Of a DNA stretch of 48,385 bases, positions 7,225 through 14,705 are shown piece by piece. The DNA is from Firmicutes bacterium CAG:24053_14 (GTDB lineage Bacteria; Bacillota; Clostridia; Oscillospirales; Oscillospiraceae), in contig MNSZ01000059.1 of assembly GCA_001916715.1 (NCBI GenBank), positions 1-48,385 on the forward strand, in the 5' to 3' direction. Both the position numbers and the translations under genes were made by a program. Position 1 is the stretch's first letter. Each line of letters begins with the position of its first letter. The notes under the pieces were generated by a model, which saw nothing but the letters and a program-made list of their open reading frames with translations, was not told the DNA's origin and searched no databases.

Positions 7225-8766
7225 ATGGACTTATGGTTAGCAATCGTTCTTATCGTTGCTTTTTGTGTTATAGGATTTGTACTCGGCATGACTTACCGCA
7301 AAAAAGTCGCCGAGCGTGAGATATCCAGTGCAGAAGATGAAGCAAAAAGAATAATCAATGATGCCATAAAGAGCGCCGAGAGCAAAAAACGTGAAGCTCT
7401 CGTCGAGGCAAAGGAAGAAATACACAAAAGTCGCTCGGAGTTCGAGCGCGAGGAAAAGGCACGCCGTGCCGACCTGCAAAAGCAGGAGAGAAGACTTCAG
7501 CAGAAGGAAGAAAACCTTGACCGCAAGACAGACTCTCTTGAGCGCAAGAACGAAACTCTTGCACGCAAGATAGCCGACGTCGAAGCGCAGCAGCAGGAGA
7601 TAGCACTTATCAAGAAGAGCCAGCTCGAAATGCTCGAAAAAGTATCGGGATACACGGTAGATGAGGCAAAAGCATACCTGATCAATGCCCTTAAGGACGA
7701 GGTTACACACGAAATGGCCGTCAAGGTCAAGGAGATCGAGGCCCAGTACAAGGACGAGGCCGAGGAACGCGCACGCGAGATAATCGTAACGGCTATCCAG
7801 CGCTGCGCGGCAGACCACGCAAGCGAAGTCACAGTATCCGTCGTACCACTCCCCAACGACGAGATGAAGGGACGCATCATCGGCCGCGAAGGCCGCAACA
7901 TCCGCAGCATCGAAACTCTCACCGGCTGCGATCTTATCATCGACGATACGCCCGAGGCTATCACCGTATCGAGCTTTGACCCGGTCCGCCGCGAGGTGGC
8001 GCGTCTTGCTCTTGAAAAGCTCATTGCCGACGGCAGGATCCACCCGGCCCGCATTGAGGAAATGGTCGCAAAGGCGCAGAAGGAAGTAAACGCGACTATC
8101 AAGGCCGAAGGCGAGCGCGCAGCGTTTGAAACGAACATCCACGGGCTAAATCCCGAGATCATAAAGCTGCTCGGCCGTATGAAGTACCGCACCAGCTACG
8201 GTCAGAACGTCCTGCAGCATTCGATCGAGGTATCGCATATTTCAGGCCTTATTGCCGCAGAGCTGGGCGTTGACGTCAACACCGCAAAGCGCGCCGGTCT
8301 CCTGCACGATATCGGCAAGGCCATCGACCACGAGGTCGAGGGCAGCCACGTCTCCATCGGCGTTGATATCTGCAAGAAATACAAAGAGAGCGAAGCGGTC
8401 ATCCACGCTATCGAAGCTCACCACGGCGACGTTGAGCCGCGCACGGTCGTTGCCTGCATCGTTCAGGCCGCCGACGCCATCTCCGCATCACGCCCCGGCG
8501 CGCGCCGCGAGAATATCGAAAACTACGTCAAGCGCCTCGAAAAGCTCGAGGAGATATCCAAGAGCTTCCCCGGCATTGCAGGCAGCTACGCAATTCAGGC
8601 AGGCCGCGAGATCCGCGTAATGGTAAAGCCCGAAGATGTTTCCGAGGATCAGATGGTTCTCCTGGCTCGCGATATCGCAAAGAAGATCGAGGAGGAGCTG
8701 ACCTACCCCGGCCAGATCAAAGTCCACGTCCTTCGCGAGACAAAAGCCGTCGAGTACGCAAAATAA
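7225..8766 (+). CDS. rny: ribonuclease Y
   Basis: 513 residues. The start chosen is the ATG at 7225; the ATG at 7204 overlaps the GGAGG that serves as SD. RNase Y is the membrane-anchored endonuclease that initiates mRNA decay in Firmicutes. N-terminal TM span (residues ~3-22, LWLAIVLIVAFCVIGFVLG), a long charged coiled coil (~30-150), a KH domain with GRIIGREGRNIR near residue 215, and an HD domain with LLHDIGKAID near residue 360 followed by HHGDVEP. Full length. Monocistronic, between its own promoter and terminator. Confidence 0.97.
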   Translation: MDLWLAIVLIVAFCVIGFVLGMTYRKKVAEREISSAEDEAKRIINDAIKSAESKKREALVEAKEEIHKSRSEFEREEKARRADLQKQERRLQQKEENLDRKTDSLERKNETLARKIADVEAQQQEIALIKKSQLEMLEKVSGYTVDEAKAYLINALKDEVTHEMAVKVKEIEAQYKDEAEERAREIIVTAIQRCAADHASEVTVSVVPLPNDEMKGRIIGREGRNIRSIETLTGCDLIIDDTPEAITVSSFDPVRREVARLALEKLIADGRIHPARIEEMVAKAQKEVNATIKAEGERAAFETNIHGLNPEIIKLLGRMKYRTSYGQNVLQHSIEVSHISGLIAAELGVDVNTAKRAGLLHDIGKAIDHEVEGSHVSIGVDICKKYKESEAVIHAIEAHHGDVEPRTVVACIVQAADAISASRPGARRENIENYVKRLEKLEEISKSFPGIAGSYAIQAGREIRVMVKPEDVSEDQMVLLARDIAKKIEEELTYPGQIKVHVLRETKAVEYAK

Positions 8767-8773
8767 TAGTATT

Positions 8774-8801
8774 GCAGGCAGCCGAAAGGCTGCCTGCTTT
8801 T
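8774..8801 (+). terminator. terminator of rny
   Basis: Perfect 10-pair stem GCAGGCAGCC (8774-8783) / GGCTGCCTGC (8788-8797) with a GAAA tetraloop and a TTTT tail. Confidence 0.9.
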
Positions 8802-8815
8802 CTGTATTGGGAAAT

Positions 8816-8840
8816 GAAAAAACCGCACCGAAAGGTGCGG
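8816..8840 (-). terminator. terminator of the 36-residue small gene
   Basis: Stem 8823-8829 with 8834-8840 (7 pairs, 4-base loop). On the minus strand it is followed by a T-run (the A-run 8816-8822). It sits 16 bases after the stop codon of the small gene. Confidence 0.85.
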
Positions 8841-8856
8841 CTTTTGCTGGTTATGA

Positions 8857-8967
8857 TTAGAACTTGGTGAGGAACTCAAGATACTCTTCGATAAACTCGA
8901 ACATATCATGACCGCCGCCACCAAAGCTCATTACGAGCTTTTTAAATGCGGTATAAAGAGGACCCAT
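8857..8967 (-). CDS. small protein A, 36 residues, unknown
   Basis: ATG at 8967, stop 8857-8859. An SD-like AAGGGAG lies ~9 bases upstream, a consensus promoter at 9021-9049 and a strong terminator immediately downstream, so this is a complete small transcription unit. The peptide starts MGPLYTAFKKLVMSF, has a GGGGH hinge and ends in an acidic aromatic helix (DMFEFIEEYLEFLTKF). No Cys, no clear TM segment, no signal peptide. It belongs with the similar unit at 9194-9319. Function unknown; it may be a regulator, membrane-surface peptide or exported signal. A toxin is possible, but no antitoxin RNA was found. Confidence 0.72.
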   Translation of the reverse strand: MGPLYTAFKKLVMSFGGGGHDMFEFIEEYLEFLTKF

Positions 8968-9020
8968 TGTGCAATACTCCCTTCCAAATTAATAGTTTTC
9001 TCAGACTATTTCCGAGGGTA

Positions 9021-9049
9021 ATGTTACCATAGGAGTATGCTTATGTCAA
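9021..9049 (-). promoter_or_regulatory. promoter of small protein A gene
   Basis: On the minus strand: TTGACA (9044-9049), 17-base spacer, TAACAT (9021-9026). The predicted mRNA begins with the decamer GGAAATAGTC (forward 9004-9013), 7 bases after the -10. The same decamer stands at the matching place of small gene B. Confidence 0.75.
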
Positions 9050-9151
9050 CCGTCAAATCGTTGCACTTTGTATAAAAAGCCCGAAAAGGGGCGAAATTTG
9101 CGCATTTATGTCGTCTGAATTCTGCATATTGACGAACGAGCTTAATAGCAA

Positions 9152-9176
9152 TAAAAAAGCACCGCAAAGCGGTGCT
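9152..9176 (-). terminator. terminator of small protein B gene
   Basis: Eight-pair stem AGCACCGC (9158-9165) / GCGGTGCT (9169-9176) with a 3-base loop. On the minus strand it is followed by a T-run (A-run 9153-9158). 17 bases after the stop. Confidence 0.88.
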
Positions 9177-9193
9177 TTTACATGTTCTAAAGC

Positions 9194-9319
9194 TTAGTAC
9201 GGCTCGTACATACCAAAGAAGTTGTCAAGAATGTCGAGCTCATCCTGAGCATTTTTTTCAGCCTTGAGAATTATGGCGGTGACGAGATGATAGATTTCGG
9301 TAATACCGGGAATATACAT
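9194..9319 (-). CDS. small protein B, 41 residues, unknown
   Basis: ATG at 9319 with AAAGGAGA ~7 bases upstream; stop 9194-9196. It has its own promoter (9376-9404) and terminator (9152-9176). The peptide starts MYIPGITEIYHLVTAIIL, an amphipathic to hydrophobic stretch too short for a certain TM span. It ends acidic and aromatic (QDELDILDNFFGMYEPY). The build is like small protein A: hydrophobic N-terminal half, acidic Phe/Tyr-rich C-terminal half. Residue identity is low, so paralogy rests mainly on the shared leader and layout. Function unknown. Confidence 0.74.
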   Translation of the reverse strand: MYIPGITEIYHLVTAIILKAEKNAQDELDILDNFFGMYEPY

Positions 9320-9375
9320 TGGTGTTTCTCCTTTCTCTTAGTTATTAAAATTGTTTAATGACTATTTCCACCGTG

Positions 9376-9404
9376 ATAATATCATTAAATAACCAGTTAG
9401 TCAA
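9376..9404 (-). promoter_or_regulatory. promoter of small protein B gene
   Basis: On the minus strand: TTGACT (9399-9404), 17-base spacer, TATTAT (9376-9381). The predicted 5' end is GGAAATAGTC (forward 9360-9369), 6 bases after the -10. The leader then folds as TAGT/ACTA plus ATTAAA/TTTAAT, a 5'-end hairpin like that of gene A (AATAGT/ACTATT). Confidence 0.75.
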
Positions 9405-9423
9405 GGAAAATAAGAAAAATAAC

Positions 9424-9473
9424 TAAAGAAAATAGCGAAACGTGAGCTTTTTGCTCACATTCCGCTATTTTTC
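9424..9473 (-). terminator. terminator of the 122-residue unknown gene
   Basis: Interrupted stem: AATAGCG 9431-9437 with CGCTATT 9463-9469, and GTGAGC 9442-9447 with GCTCAC 9453-9458. On the minus strand a T-rich tail follows (forward AAAGAAAA 9424-9431). It lies directly after the stop at 9483. Confidence 0.75.
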
Positions 9474-9482
9474 CTGTTAATA

Positions 9483-9851
9483 TCAGATGTTCCAGGTCTC
9501 AACGCCTTCTTCAAGAATCTCACCGTTGTTATAGGCCTCGATGATCTTCTGGATCGCGTGGTCGGCAAATACGGTGCTTATCCTGTCCTCGGTGGCCTCG
9601 GGCCATTCCTCGTCGGTGAGCTCGGGTATCTGCTCGATGTTGCGCATCTGGTTGACCGCCTTGCGCCAACGGTTCTGATTTTCAACCGTGTGGCGAACAA
9701 GTCTGTCATCGGGAGCAAGCTCGGTCACATCAAGCTTGCCGAGGACGCGGTCGATGACTATCGTGCCGTGGCCGTTTTCCTCGTTGCCGTGGGGGAAGTA
9801 CCAGTAGACAAGCTGCCGGTCGTTTTCTTCTTTAAGTTTGAAAGTTACCAT
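9483..9851 (-). CDS. conserved-looking soluble protein, unknown
   Basis: 122 residues, acidic, no signal peptide or TM span. The N-terminal half looks like a beta-sheet domain (LVYWYFPHGNEENGHGTIVI, DRVLGKLDV). The C-terminal half is helical (NRWRKAVNQMRNI, HAIQKIIEAYNNGEI) and ends in ETWNI. I do not recognise a family. It is a single gene with its own terminator; the EFR1 ferredoxin gene lies upstream on the same strand with a 57-base gap. Codon use matches its neighbours, so it looks resident. Confidence 0.7.
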   Translation of the reverse strand: MVTFKLKEENDRQLVYWYFPHGNEENGHGTIVIDRVLGKLDVTELAPDDRLVRHTVENQNRWRKAVNQMRNIEQIPELTDEEWPEATEDRISTVFADHAIQKIIEAYNNGEILEEGVETWNI

Positions 9852-9908
9852 GTCTCATTCTCCGCTTATAATTAGTGGACACCAGTATAGCACACAGAGC
9901 GGAAAATA

Positions 9909-10691
9909 TCAATCAATATGAATCATGCGCTCCATAAGCTCGGCGGCGCTGACGTTGGGGTTGTGGTAATGCTCGCGCTTTACGCTCTTTTCGGTCAGCG
10001 TGATAGCCTCCTTCGGGCAGTATTGCAGACAGCTGAGGCACTGGATGCAATTTGTGCCGAAAGTGGGCTTTCCGTCAACAAAGCGTATGTTGCCCTTTGG
10101 GCAGAGCTTTTCGCACTGGCGGCAGCCGATGCATGCGTCGGTGACGGCAAATTTCTTGGCCTTGCCGACTGCGAGCTTCGGCCAAACCTTGCTCTCAAGC
10201 GCGTTAAGCCCCATTTTAGGCGGAGCCTTCTTGCTCTTTTCGCCCGCGAGAATGGATTTGACAAGCTTTTTTGCCGTGCGCTCGCTGCGCTTCTGAGCCA
10301 TCTTGGGCGTAACGGGCGGCAGCATGAGCTGGTGGGGGAACAGCCATATGCAAGAGCACTGGTGAGAAAGGCCGGTCCACAGATCGAGCTTGAACTGCTT
10401 GTCGATCTTGTGCAGGCCGCAGCCGAGATATCCGGCGTACTGGCCGACGGCGAAGGTGTAGGCATTCGGAGAGATCCTGATGCTGCCGAGAAAGCTCTCG
10501 ACGTCACCGGGCAGACCGCCGCCATAGCAGGGGACGATGAAGCCGACGCGCTCCGCGTCTCTAACATCGGTCTTCACCGGCGCCTTACGCATCATGATGA
10601 TGTCCGTATCGCCGAGACCTTTTGCGACGTTCTTTGCAAAGTCCAGACAGTTGCCGCTTCCGGAATAGCAGAATATAACGTTTTTGCTCAT
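9909..10691 (-). CDS. EFR1-family flavodoxin-ferredoxin protein
   Basis: 260 residues. The N-terminal ~150 residues are flavodoxin-like (NVIFCYSGSGNCLDFAKNVA; FIVPCYGGGLPGDVESFL). The C-terminal part has two [4Fe-4S] ferredoxin motifs, CIGCRQCEKLCP (near residue 187) and CIQCLSCLQYCP (near 215). This order is that of EFR1 proteins of clostridia. The likely role is cytoplasmic electron transfer between FMN and Fe-S partners; the partner is not encoded next to it. It diverges from a TetR regulator 102 bases away, which may control it. Confidence 0.88.
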   Translation of the reverse strand: MSKNVIFCYSGSGNCLDFAKNVAKGLGDTDIIMMRKAPVKTDVRDAERVGFIVPCYGGGLPGDVESFLGSIRISPNAYTFAVGQYAGYLGCGLHKIDKQFKLDLWTGLSHQCSCIWLFPHQLMLPPVTPKMAQKRSERTAKKLVKSILAGEKSKKAPPKMGLNALESKVWPKLAVGKAKKFAVTDACIGCRQCEKLCPKGNIRFVDGKPTFGTNCIQCLSCLQYCPKEAITLTEKSVKREHYHNPNVSAAELMERMIHID

Positions 10692-10730
10692 TGTTCATTG
10701 CTCCCTTGTTAAATAATCTTCATGCGCTGA

Positions 10731-10759
10731 TTGTAGCATAAAACAAAATATGATACAAT
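10731..10759 (+). promoter_or_regulatory. promoter of the TetR gene
   Basis: TTGTAG (10731-10736), 17-base spacer, TACAAT (10754-10759), 34 bases before the ATG at 10794. The divergent EFR1 promoter must share this 102-base gap. Confidence 0.5.
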
Positions 10760-10793
10760 AGTACCGCAGCAAAATAATACAAAGGAGCCGAAA

Positions 10794-11327
10794 ATGTACC
10801 ACATCAAGGAAGATAAACGCGCCAAAGCCTCGGTCGAGCTTATATGCGATGGGCTCAAACGCTGTTTGAAGGAAAAAAGCTTTGAAAGCGTAACAATATC
10901 GGATATCCAGCGCGTATCCGGCGTAAGCCGATCAACGTTTTACCGCAACTTTGACCGCATCGAGGATGTGCTCGCGCTTATGTGCGACAGAGTGTTCGTA
11001 GAGGCGTTCTTGTCGGACTATGCCAACATCAGCGAGGCGGTCTTTCGGACATGGTTTCGCCATCAGGAGCTTATCGAAACCATTGTCGGCATTGACCGCG
11101 GCGACATGCTGTACGCAAGCCTGCGCCGCTGCACGAGCCGTATGCGCTCCGGACTGCCCGAATCGGGAGATGCGGCGCTGCTGGATTATCTTGCGTCCAT
11201 AATCGCATCGTCGATGATGGGCATAATGATAACCTGGGTCGAGCGCGGCAAAAAGGAGAACGAGGAGGAGCTTAAGGGCATGATCCTGCAAAGCTTCAAG
11301 GCAATGAAATTCATCGGCCTGATGTGA
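10794..11327 (+). CDS. TetR/AcrR-family regulator
   Basis: 177 residues. The N-terminal HTH is typical of TetR: FESVTISDIQRVSGVSRSTF then YRNFDRIEDVL (residues ~36-65). The helical C-terminal ligand/dimer domain ends with a hydrophobic stretch (IIASSMMGIMITWVERGK). SD AAAGGAG 7 bases before the ATG. Divergent from the EFR1 gene, so that is the first candidate target. The stop runs straight into the repeated hairpin at 11330, which serves as its terminator. Confidence 0.88.
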   Translation: MYHIKEDKRAKASVELICDGLKRCLKEKSFESVTISDIQRVSGVSRSTFYRNFDRIEDVLALMCDRVFVEAFLSDYANISEAVFRTWFRHQELIETIVGIDRGDMLYASLRRCTSRMRSGLPESGDAALLDYLASIIASSMMGIMITWVERGKKENEEELKGMILQSFKAMKFIGLM

Positions 11328-11329
11328 AA

Positions 11330-11571
11330 AAATCTCCGACCGGCGGTCGGAGATTTCAGGCTGTCGAAAAACTATGCTGCAAAAGAAAGATAGTAGAGCA
11401 GCAGGGGAGCTCGAGGGGGCAAAGGCCCCACTCGAAATTGGATTAATAGCCATCAAAAACGCCTGATTTATCAGGCTTTTTGACGAGCGTAGAATGTGGC
11501 GTTTTTTAAGCGTGCAAAAAAGTCACAGACTTTTTTGACACGCTTAAATCTCCGACCGGCGGTCGGAGATT
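11330..11571 (+). repeat. intergenic repeat element bounded by two identical hairpins
   Basis: An identical 26-base sequence occurs at 11330-11355 and 11546-11571, each a perfect hairpin (arm AATCTCCGACC). Between them lie more stems: GGGGC/GCCCC near 11415, GCCTGA/TCAGGC (11462-11477) flanked by A5 and T5, and a long near-perfect inverted repeat around 11508-11546 (TAAGCGTGC / ACACGCTTA). No reading frame is supported. The outer copies can end transcription of the TetR gene (plus) and of rodA (minus). The build suggests a dispersed, non-coding repeat of the MITE/REP kind; copy number cannot be judged from one window. Confidence 0.65.
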
Positions 11572-11575
11572 AAAA

Positions 11576-12721
11576 TTACTGATATTGCAGGAAGTTTTGC
11601 CTCGGCTTGGGTCGGTATTTTACGCCCGAAACCAATCCTACTGCGGCATACATCGCGACGACCGACGAGCCGCCGTAGCTGAAAAACGGAAGCGTTATGC
11701 CGATGACCGGCGTTATGCCTATGCACATGCCGATGTTTATAAACGTCTGGAATGCAAGCGCCGTTGCAACACCGAAGCAGATGAGCATTCCGAACGGGCT
11801 GCCCGAGCGCACGCCGATGATGCAGCAGCGGATGATGATTATGCTCAGCAGGACGATGATGGCTATGCAGGCGACCATGCCCAGTTCCTCGCCTATCGAG
11901 GCGAAGACACAGTCTGTGTGCCTTGCGTTATAGCTGCTCTGCGAGAAGCTGCCCTCGCCGAAGCCCACGCCTGTCCAGCGGCCGGAGGCAAGAGCGTCCT
12001 TGCACAGATTCATCTGCCACGTTATGCCCTGACCCGTGGGATCGACCACGTCGGGAATGTACGGCGCGAGGATACGGTTTTTCTGATAATCGGCAAGGAA
12101 GAAGTTCCAGAACAGAGGGATCATTGCCGCAACGACAGCCGCTGCCGCGGCCATCCAGTACCACGCGATGCCTGCGCAGATGAGCATGACCACGAAAATA
12201 GCGAGGAATATAAGCGCGCTGCCCAGGTCGTTGGGGATAACGGTTATAAGACCGAAATACAGTGCCCAGTGAATGCCGAGCTTCAGAACCGACGGGAATT
12301 TGTTGAGCGTGCGCTGCTCTTTATATGTCGCCATCTGCTTGGCTATAAGGACGATGAATATGACCTTAACGATCTCAGACGGCTGAACGCCGATGCCCGC
12401 GAAACGATACCATGCGCGCGAGCCGACCTCGTCGCCCTTGCCGAAGAAGATAAGTCCGACGATGAACAGAACGTTGAATATCGTAAGATAAACCCACTTA
12501 TCGGCAATAAGATCGGGGTCAATGACCGTGAATACGACGAATGCGCCGATGCCGAGGAACATTGCAAAGCCTTGGACGACGACGTATTTTGCCCAGCCGT
12601 AGGAGCTTGTCATACTGTAGATCATGACGATGCCGAAGATCGTGCATATCATGCAGACAGCGAGAAGAAAAATATCCGCCCGTTTAAAAAAGTCTTTAAT
12701 TTTTCTGGAATCGATTTTAAT
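11576..12721 (-). CDS. rodA: SEDS-family peptidoglycan polymerase (RodA-like), AUU start
   Basis: 381 residues if started at the ATT at 12721; the first in-frame ATG (12652) would cut into TM1. SEDS proteins polymerise lipid II glycan chains with a class B PBP. Ten or so TM spans; family marks are VGSRAWYRFAGIGVQPSEIVK, PNDLGSALIF, GEELGMVACI and GITLPFFSYGGSSVVAMYAAVG. The N-terminus from the ATT reads KIDSRKIKDFFKRADIFLL, a normal RodA/FtsW beginning. The frame is closed by TGA eight codons upstream of the ATT, and no ATG/GTG/TTG lies between. GAAGGGCGG precedes it by about 10 bases. RodA is favoured over FtsW because no division genes are near. Confidence 0.88.
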   Translation of the reverse strand: MKIDSRKIKDFFKRADIFLLAVCMICTIFGIVMIYSMTSSYGWAKYVVVQGFAMFLGIGAFVVFTVIDPDLIADKWVYLTIFNVLFIVGLIFFGKGDEVGSRAWYRFAGIGVQPSEIVKVIFIVLIAKQMATYKEQRTLNKFPSVLKLGIHWALYFGLITVIPNDLGSALIFLAIFVVMLICAGIAWYWMAAAAAVVAAMIPLFWNFFLADYQKNRILAPYIPDVVDPTGQGITWQMNLCKDALASGRWTGVGFGEGSFSQSSYNARHTDCVFASIGEELGMVACIAIIVLLSIIIIRCCIIGVRSGSPFGMLICFGVATALAFQTFINIGMCIGITPVIGITLPFFSYGGSSVVAMYAAVGLVSGVKYRPKPRQNFLQYQ

Positions 12722-12822
12722 CGCTGCCGCCGCCCTTCAAAAATGCCCGATTTCACAAATAATCGCAGCTTGATGCGTTACATTTTAGCATATTATTGCC
12801 CTTTACGCAATGAGGTATCTTG

Positions 12823-12831
12823 TGGTATAAT
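12823..12831 (+). promoter_or_regulatory. extended -10 promoter of tsaE-tsaB
   Basis: TGGTATAAT (TATAAT at 12826-12831) with a weak -35 (TTACGC, 12803-12808). ~39 bases before the tsaE start; the gap to rodA is ~150 bases. Confidence 0.5.
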
Positions 12832-12869
12832 TCAAATTCAGAAAAAGTTTAAAAAATGAGGTGAGGTCA

Positions 12870-13298
12870 GTGCAGACGTATATAAGCCACAGTGAAACGG
12901 AAACAGAGAGCATAGGCGAAAAGTTTGCAAAGGATCTCCCCGACGGAACCGTTATCGCCATGTACGGAGACCTCGGAGCCGGAAAAACCGCCTTCGTGCG
13001 AGGCATGGCAAAGGGCATGGGGCTTAGCTGCCGTGTGTCCAGCCCCACGTTTACCATCGTAAACGAATACATCGGCGAGCGCGAGCTTATCCATTTTGAC
13101 ATGTATCGCCTTGAAAGCGCGGACGAGCTGTTCGATATCGGTTGGGAGGATTATCTCCGCCGCGGCGCCGTGTGTGCAGTCGAATGGAGCGAAAAGGTCG
13201 AGGATGCGTTTTTCGGCGACGAGATCGTCCTGCGCATCGAAAAGCTCGGCGACAGCGAAAGAAAGATCACCATTGAGGAGGGAAATGCAAAATGCTGA
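12870..13298 (+). CDS. tsaE: tRNA t6A biosynthesis ATPase TsaE
   Basis: 142 residues from the GTG at 12870, preceded by GAGGTGAGG; the GTG at 12861 lies inside that SD. TsaE is the P-loop ATPase that works with TsaB and TsaD to put N6-threonylcarbamoyl on A37 of ANN-decoding tRNAs. Walker A GDLGAGKTAF near residue 33, SSPTFTIVNEY, HFDMYRLES and AVEWSEKVED are family marks. Full length. The last 7 bases overlap tsaB, so the two are coupled. Confidence 0.95.
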   Translation: MQTYISHSETETESIGEKFAKDLPDGTVIAMYGDLGAGKTAFVRGMAKGMGLSCRVSSPTFTIVNEYIGERELIHFDMYRLESADELFDIGWEDYLRRGAVCAVEWSEKVEDAFFGDEIVLRIEKLGDSERKITIEEGNAKC

Positions 13299-13975
13299 TA
13301 CTTGCACTTGAATCCTCTGCTAAGGCAGCATCCGTTGCGCTTATGGAGGATGAAAAGCTTGTTGCGCAGTACAGTCAGTGCAGCGGACTTACTCACAGCC
13401 GCACGCTTCTGCCGATGGTGGACGATATGCTTAAAAATACTGAAAATACTGTTGCCGGCGTTGATCTTATCGCCGTTGCTCACGGACCGGGTTCCTTCAC
13501 GGGGATCAGAATCGGTGTTTCCACCGTTAAGGGTCTTGCATGGGCAGCCGATAAGATGTGCGTCGGCGTTTCTACGCTTGAGGCGATGGCGTGGCACGGA
13601 GTGCCCGCAGGCGGTATTATCTGCCCGGTCATGGACGCGCGCCGCAGCCAGGTGTATAACGCGCTGTTTGAAATAAAGGACGGAAAGCCCGTTCGCCTGT
13701 GTGACGACAGAGCGATAGCCCTTTCGGAGCTTGCCGGGGAGATACGCGGCAAAAACGTCTTTCTCGTCGGAGACGGGGCGTTCATTGCGCAAGAACACAT
13801 GAAAAGCGCCGGCATAGACTGCCGCATGGCGCCGTCAAACCTCGTGTATCAAAGCGCTTATGGCGTGGGTATGGCCGCACTGGACAAAACGCCGGGCACG
13901 GCCGACGATCTGCTGCCGGTTTATCTTCGCCTGAGCCAGGCCGAGCGCGAGCGCCAGGAGCGCATGAATAAATAG
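13292..13975 (+). CDS. tsaB: tRNA t6A biosynthesis protein TsaB
   Basis: 227 residues, overlapping tsaE by 7 bases. TsaB is the ASKHA-fold, catalytically inactive partner of TsaD. Family marks: LILALESSAKAASVAL, LTHSRTLLPMVDDML, AVAHGPGSFTGIRIGVSTVK and PVMDARRSQVYNALF. Usual length. In many Firmicutes rimI and tsaD follow; here they do not, so TsaD must be encoded elsewhere. The gene ends 71 bases before upp. Confidence 0.95.
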   Translation: MLILALESSAKAASVALMEDEKLVAQYSQCSGLTHSRTLLPMVDDMLKNTENTVAGVDLIAVAHGPGSFTGIRIGVSTVKGLAWAADKMCVGVSTLEAMAWHGVPAGGIICPVMDARRSQVYNALFEIKDGKPVRLCDDRAIALSELAGEIRGKNVFLVGDGAFIAQEHMKSAGIDCRMAPSNLVYQSAYGVGMAALDKTPGTADDLLPVYLRLSQAERERQERMNK

Positions 13976-14046
13976 TGTATAGAAACCGGGTTTCCGGTGT
14001 ATATAAATAGGCTCCGACCAGGAGCGGACTAAAAAGGAGAAAAATA

Positions 14047-14650
14047 ATGAGCAAGGTATGCGTATTTGACCACCCCCTCATCCTTCACAAGCTGTCGATA
14101 CTCAGAGACAAGGGCACTTCCGTCAAGGAATTCAGAGAGCTCGTTTCCGAGATAGCGATGCTCATGTGCTACGAAGCCACGAGAGATCTTCCCCTCGAGG
14201 ACGTCGAGATCGAAACTCCCGTTGCAAGGGCAACCGTGAAGCGCATCGCCGGCAAAAAGCTTGCGATCGTTCCCATCCTGCGTGCAGGACTCGGCATGGT
14301 CGACGGCATGGTCAGCATGATGCCCAACGTAAAGGTCTGAAACTCTTGAGCCTGTGAAGTATTACTTTAAGATGCCGCCCGATATCGATGAGAGAGACGT
14401 TATCGTTGTTGACCCCATGCTTGCAACCGGCGGATCGGCTTCCGCAGCGATCCAGTTCCTCAAGGACGACGGCGTGAAGCATATCAAGCTCATGTGCATC
14501 ATCGGTGCTCCCGAGGGCGTTGAGCGCATGCAGAAGGATCACCCCGATGTCGATATCTATGTTGCCGCTCTCGACGATCATCTCAATGAGCACGGCTACA
14601 TCGTTCCCGGTCTCGGCGACGCAGGCGACCGCATCTTCGGCACAAAGTAA
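14047..14650 (+). pseudogene. upp: uracil phosphoribosyltransferase, disrupted by a net 26-nt deletion
   Basis: The first frame (14047-14340) encodes the N-terminal half ending MMPNVKV, then TGA. The C-terminal half continues in another frame from GAA at 14339 (ETLEPVKYYFKMPP) through the PRPP loop VDPMLATGGSAS to the normal end GLGDAGDRIFGTK at 14650. UPRTs carry nine residues (GHxGLYRDP type) between these blocks; only one base stands there. The net loss is therefore 26 nt, giving both a deletion and a frameshift. UPRT salvages uracil to UMP. All else is intact (SD AAAGGAG, terminator), so the event is recent or an assembly error. The second half has a GTG at 14354 but no SD. Confidence 0.9.
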
Positions 14651-14667
14651 GTCAGCATAATAGTTTA

Positions 14668-14697
14668 AGCCCGACAGGTGTTCCTGTCGGGCTTTTT
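14668..14697 (+). terminator. terminator after upp
   Basis: Perfect 11-pair stem AGCCCGACAGG (14668-14678) / CCTGTCGGGCT (14683-14693), loop TGTT, tail TTTTT. Confidence 0.92.
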
Positions 14698-14705
14698 CGT
14701 TTTTA

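Noticed and set aside
14047..14650. Programmed frameshift in upp.
   Set aside because: No slippery heptamer or downstream structure is seen, and about nine family residues are missing, so a real deletion explains it better.
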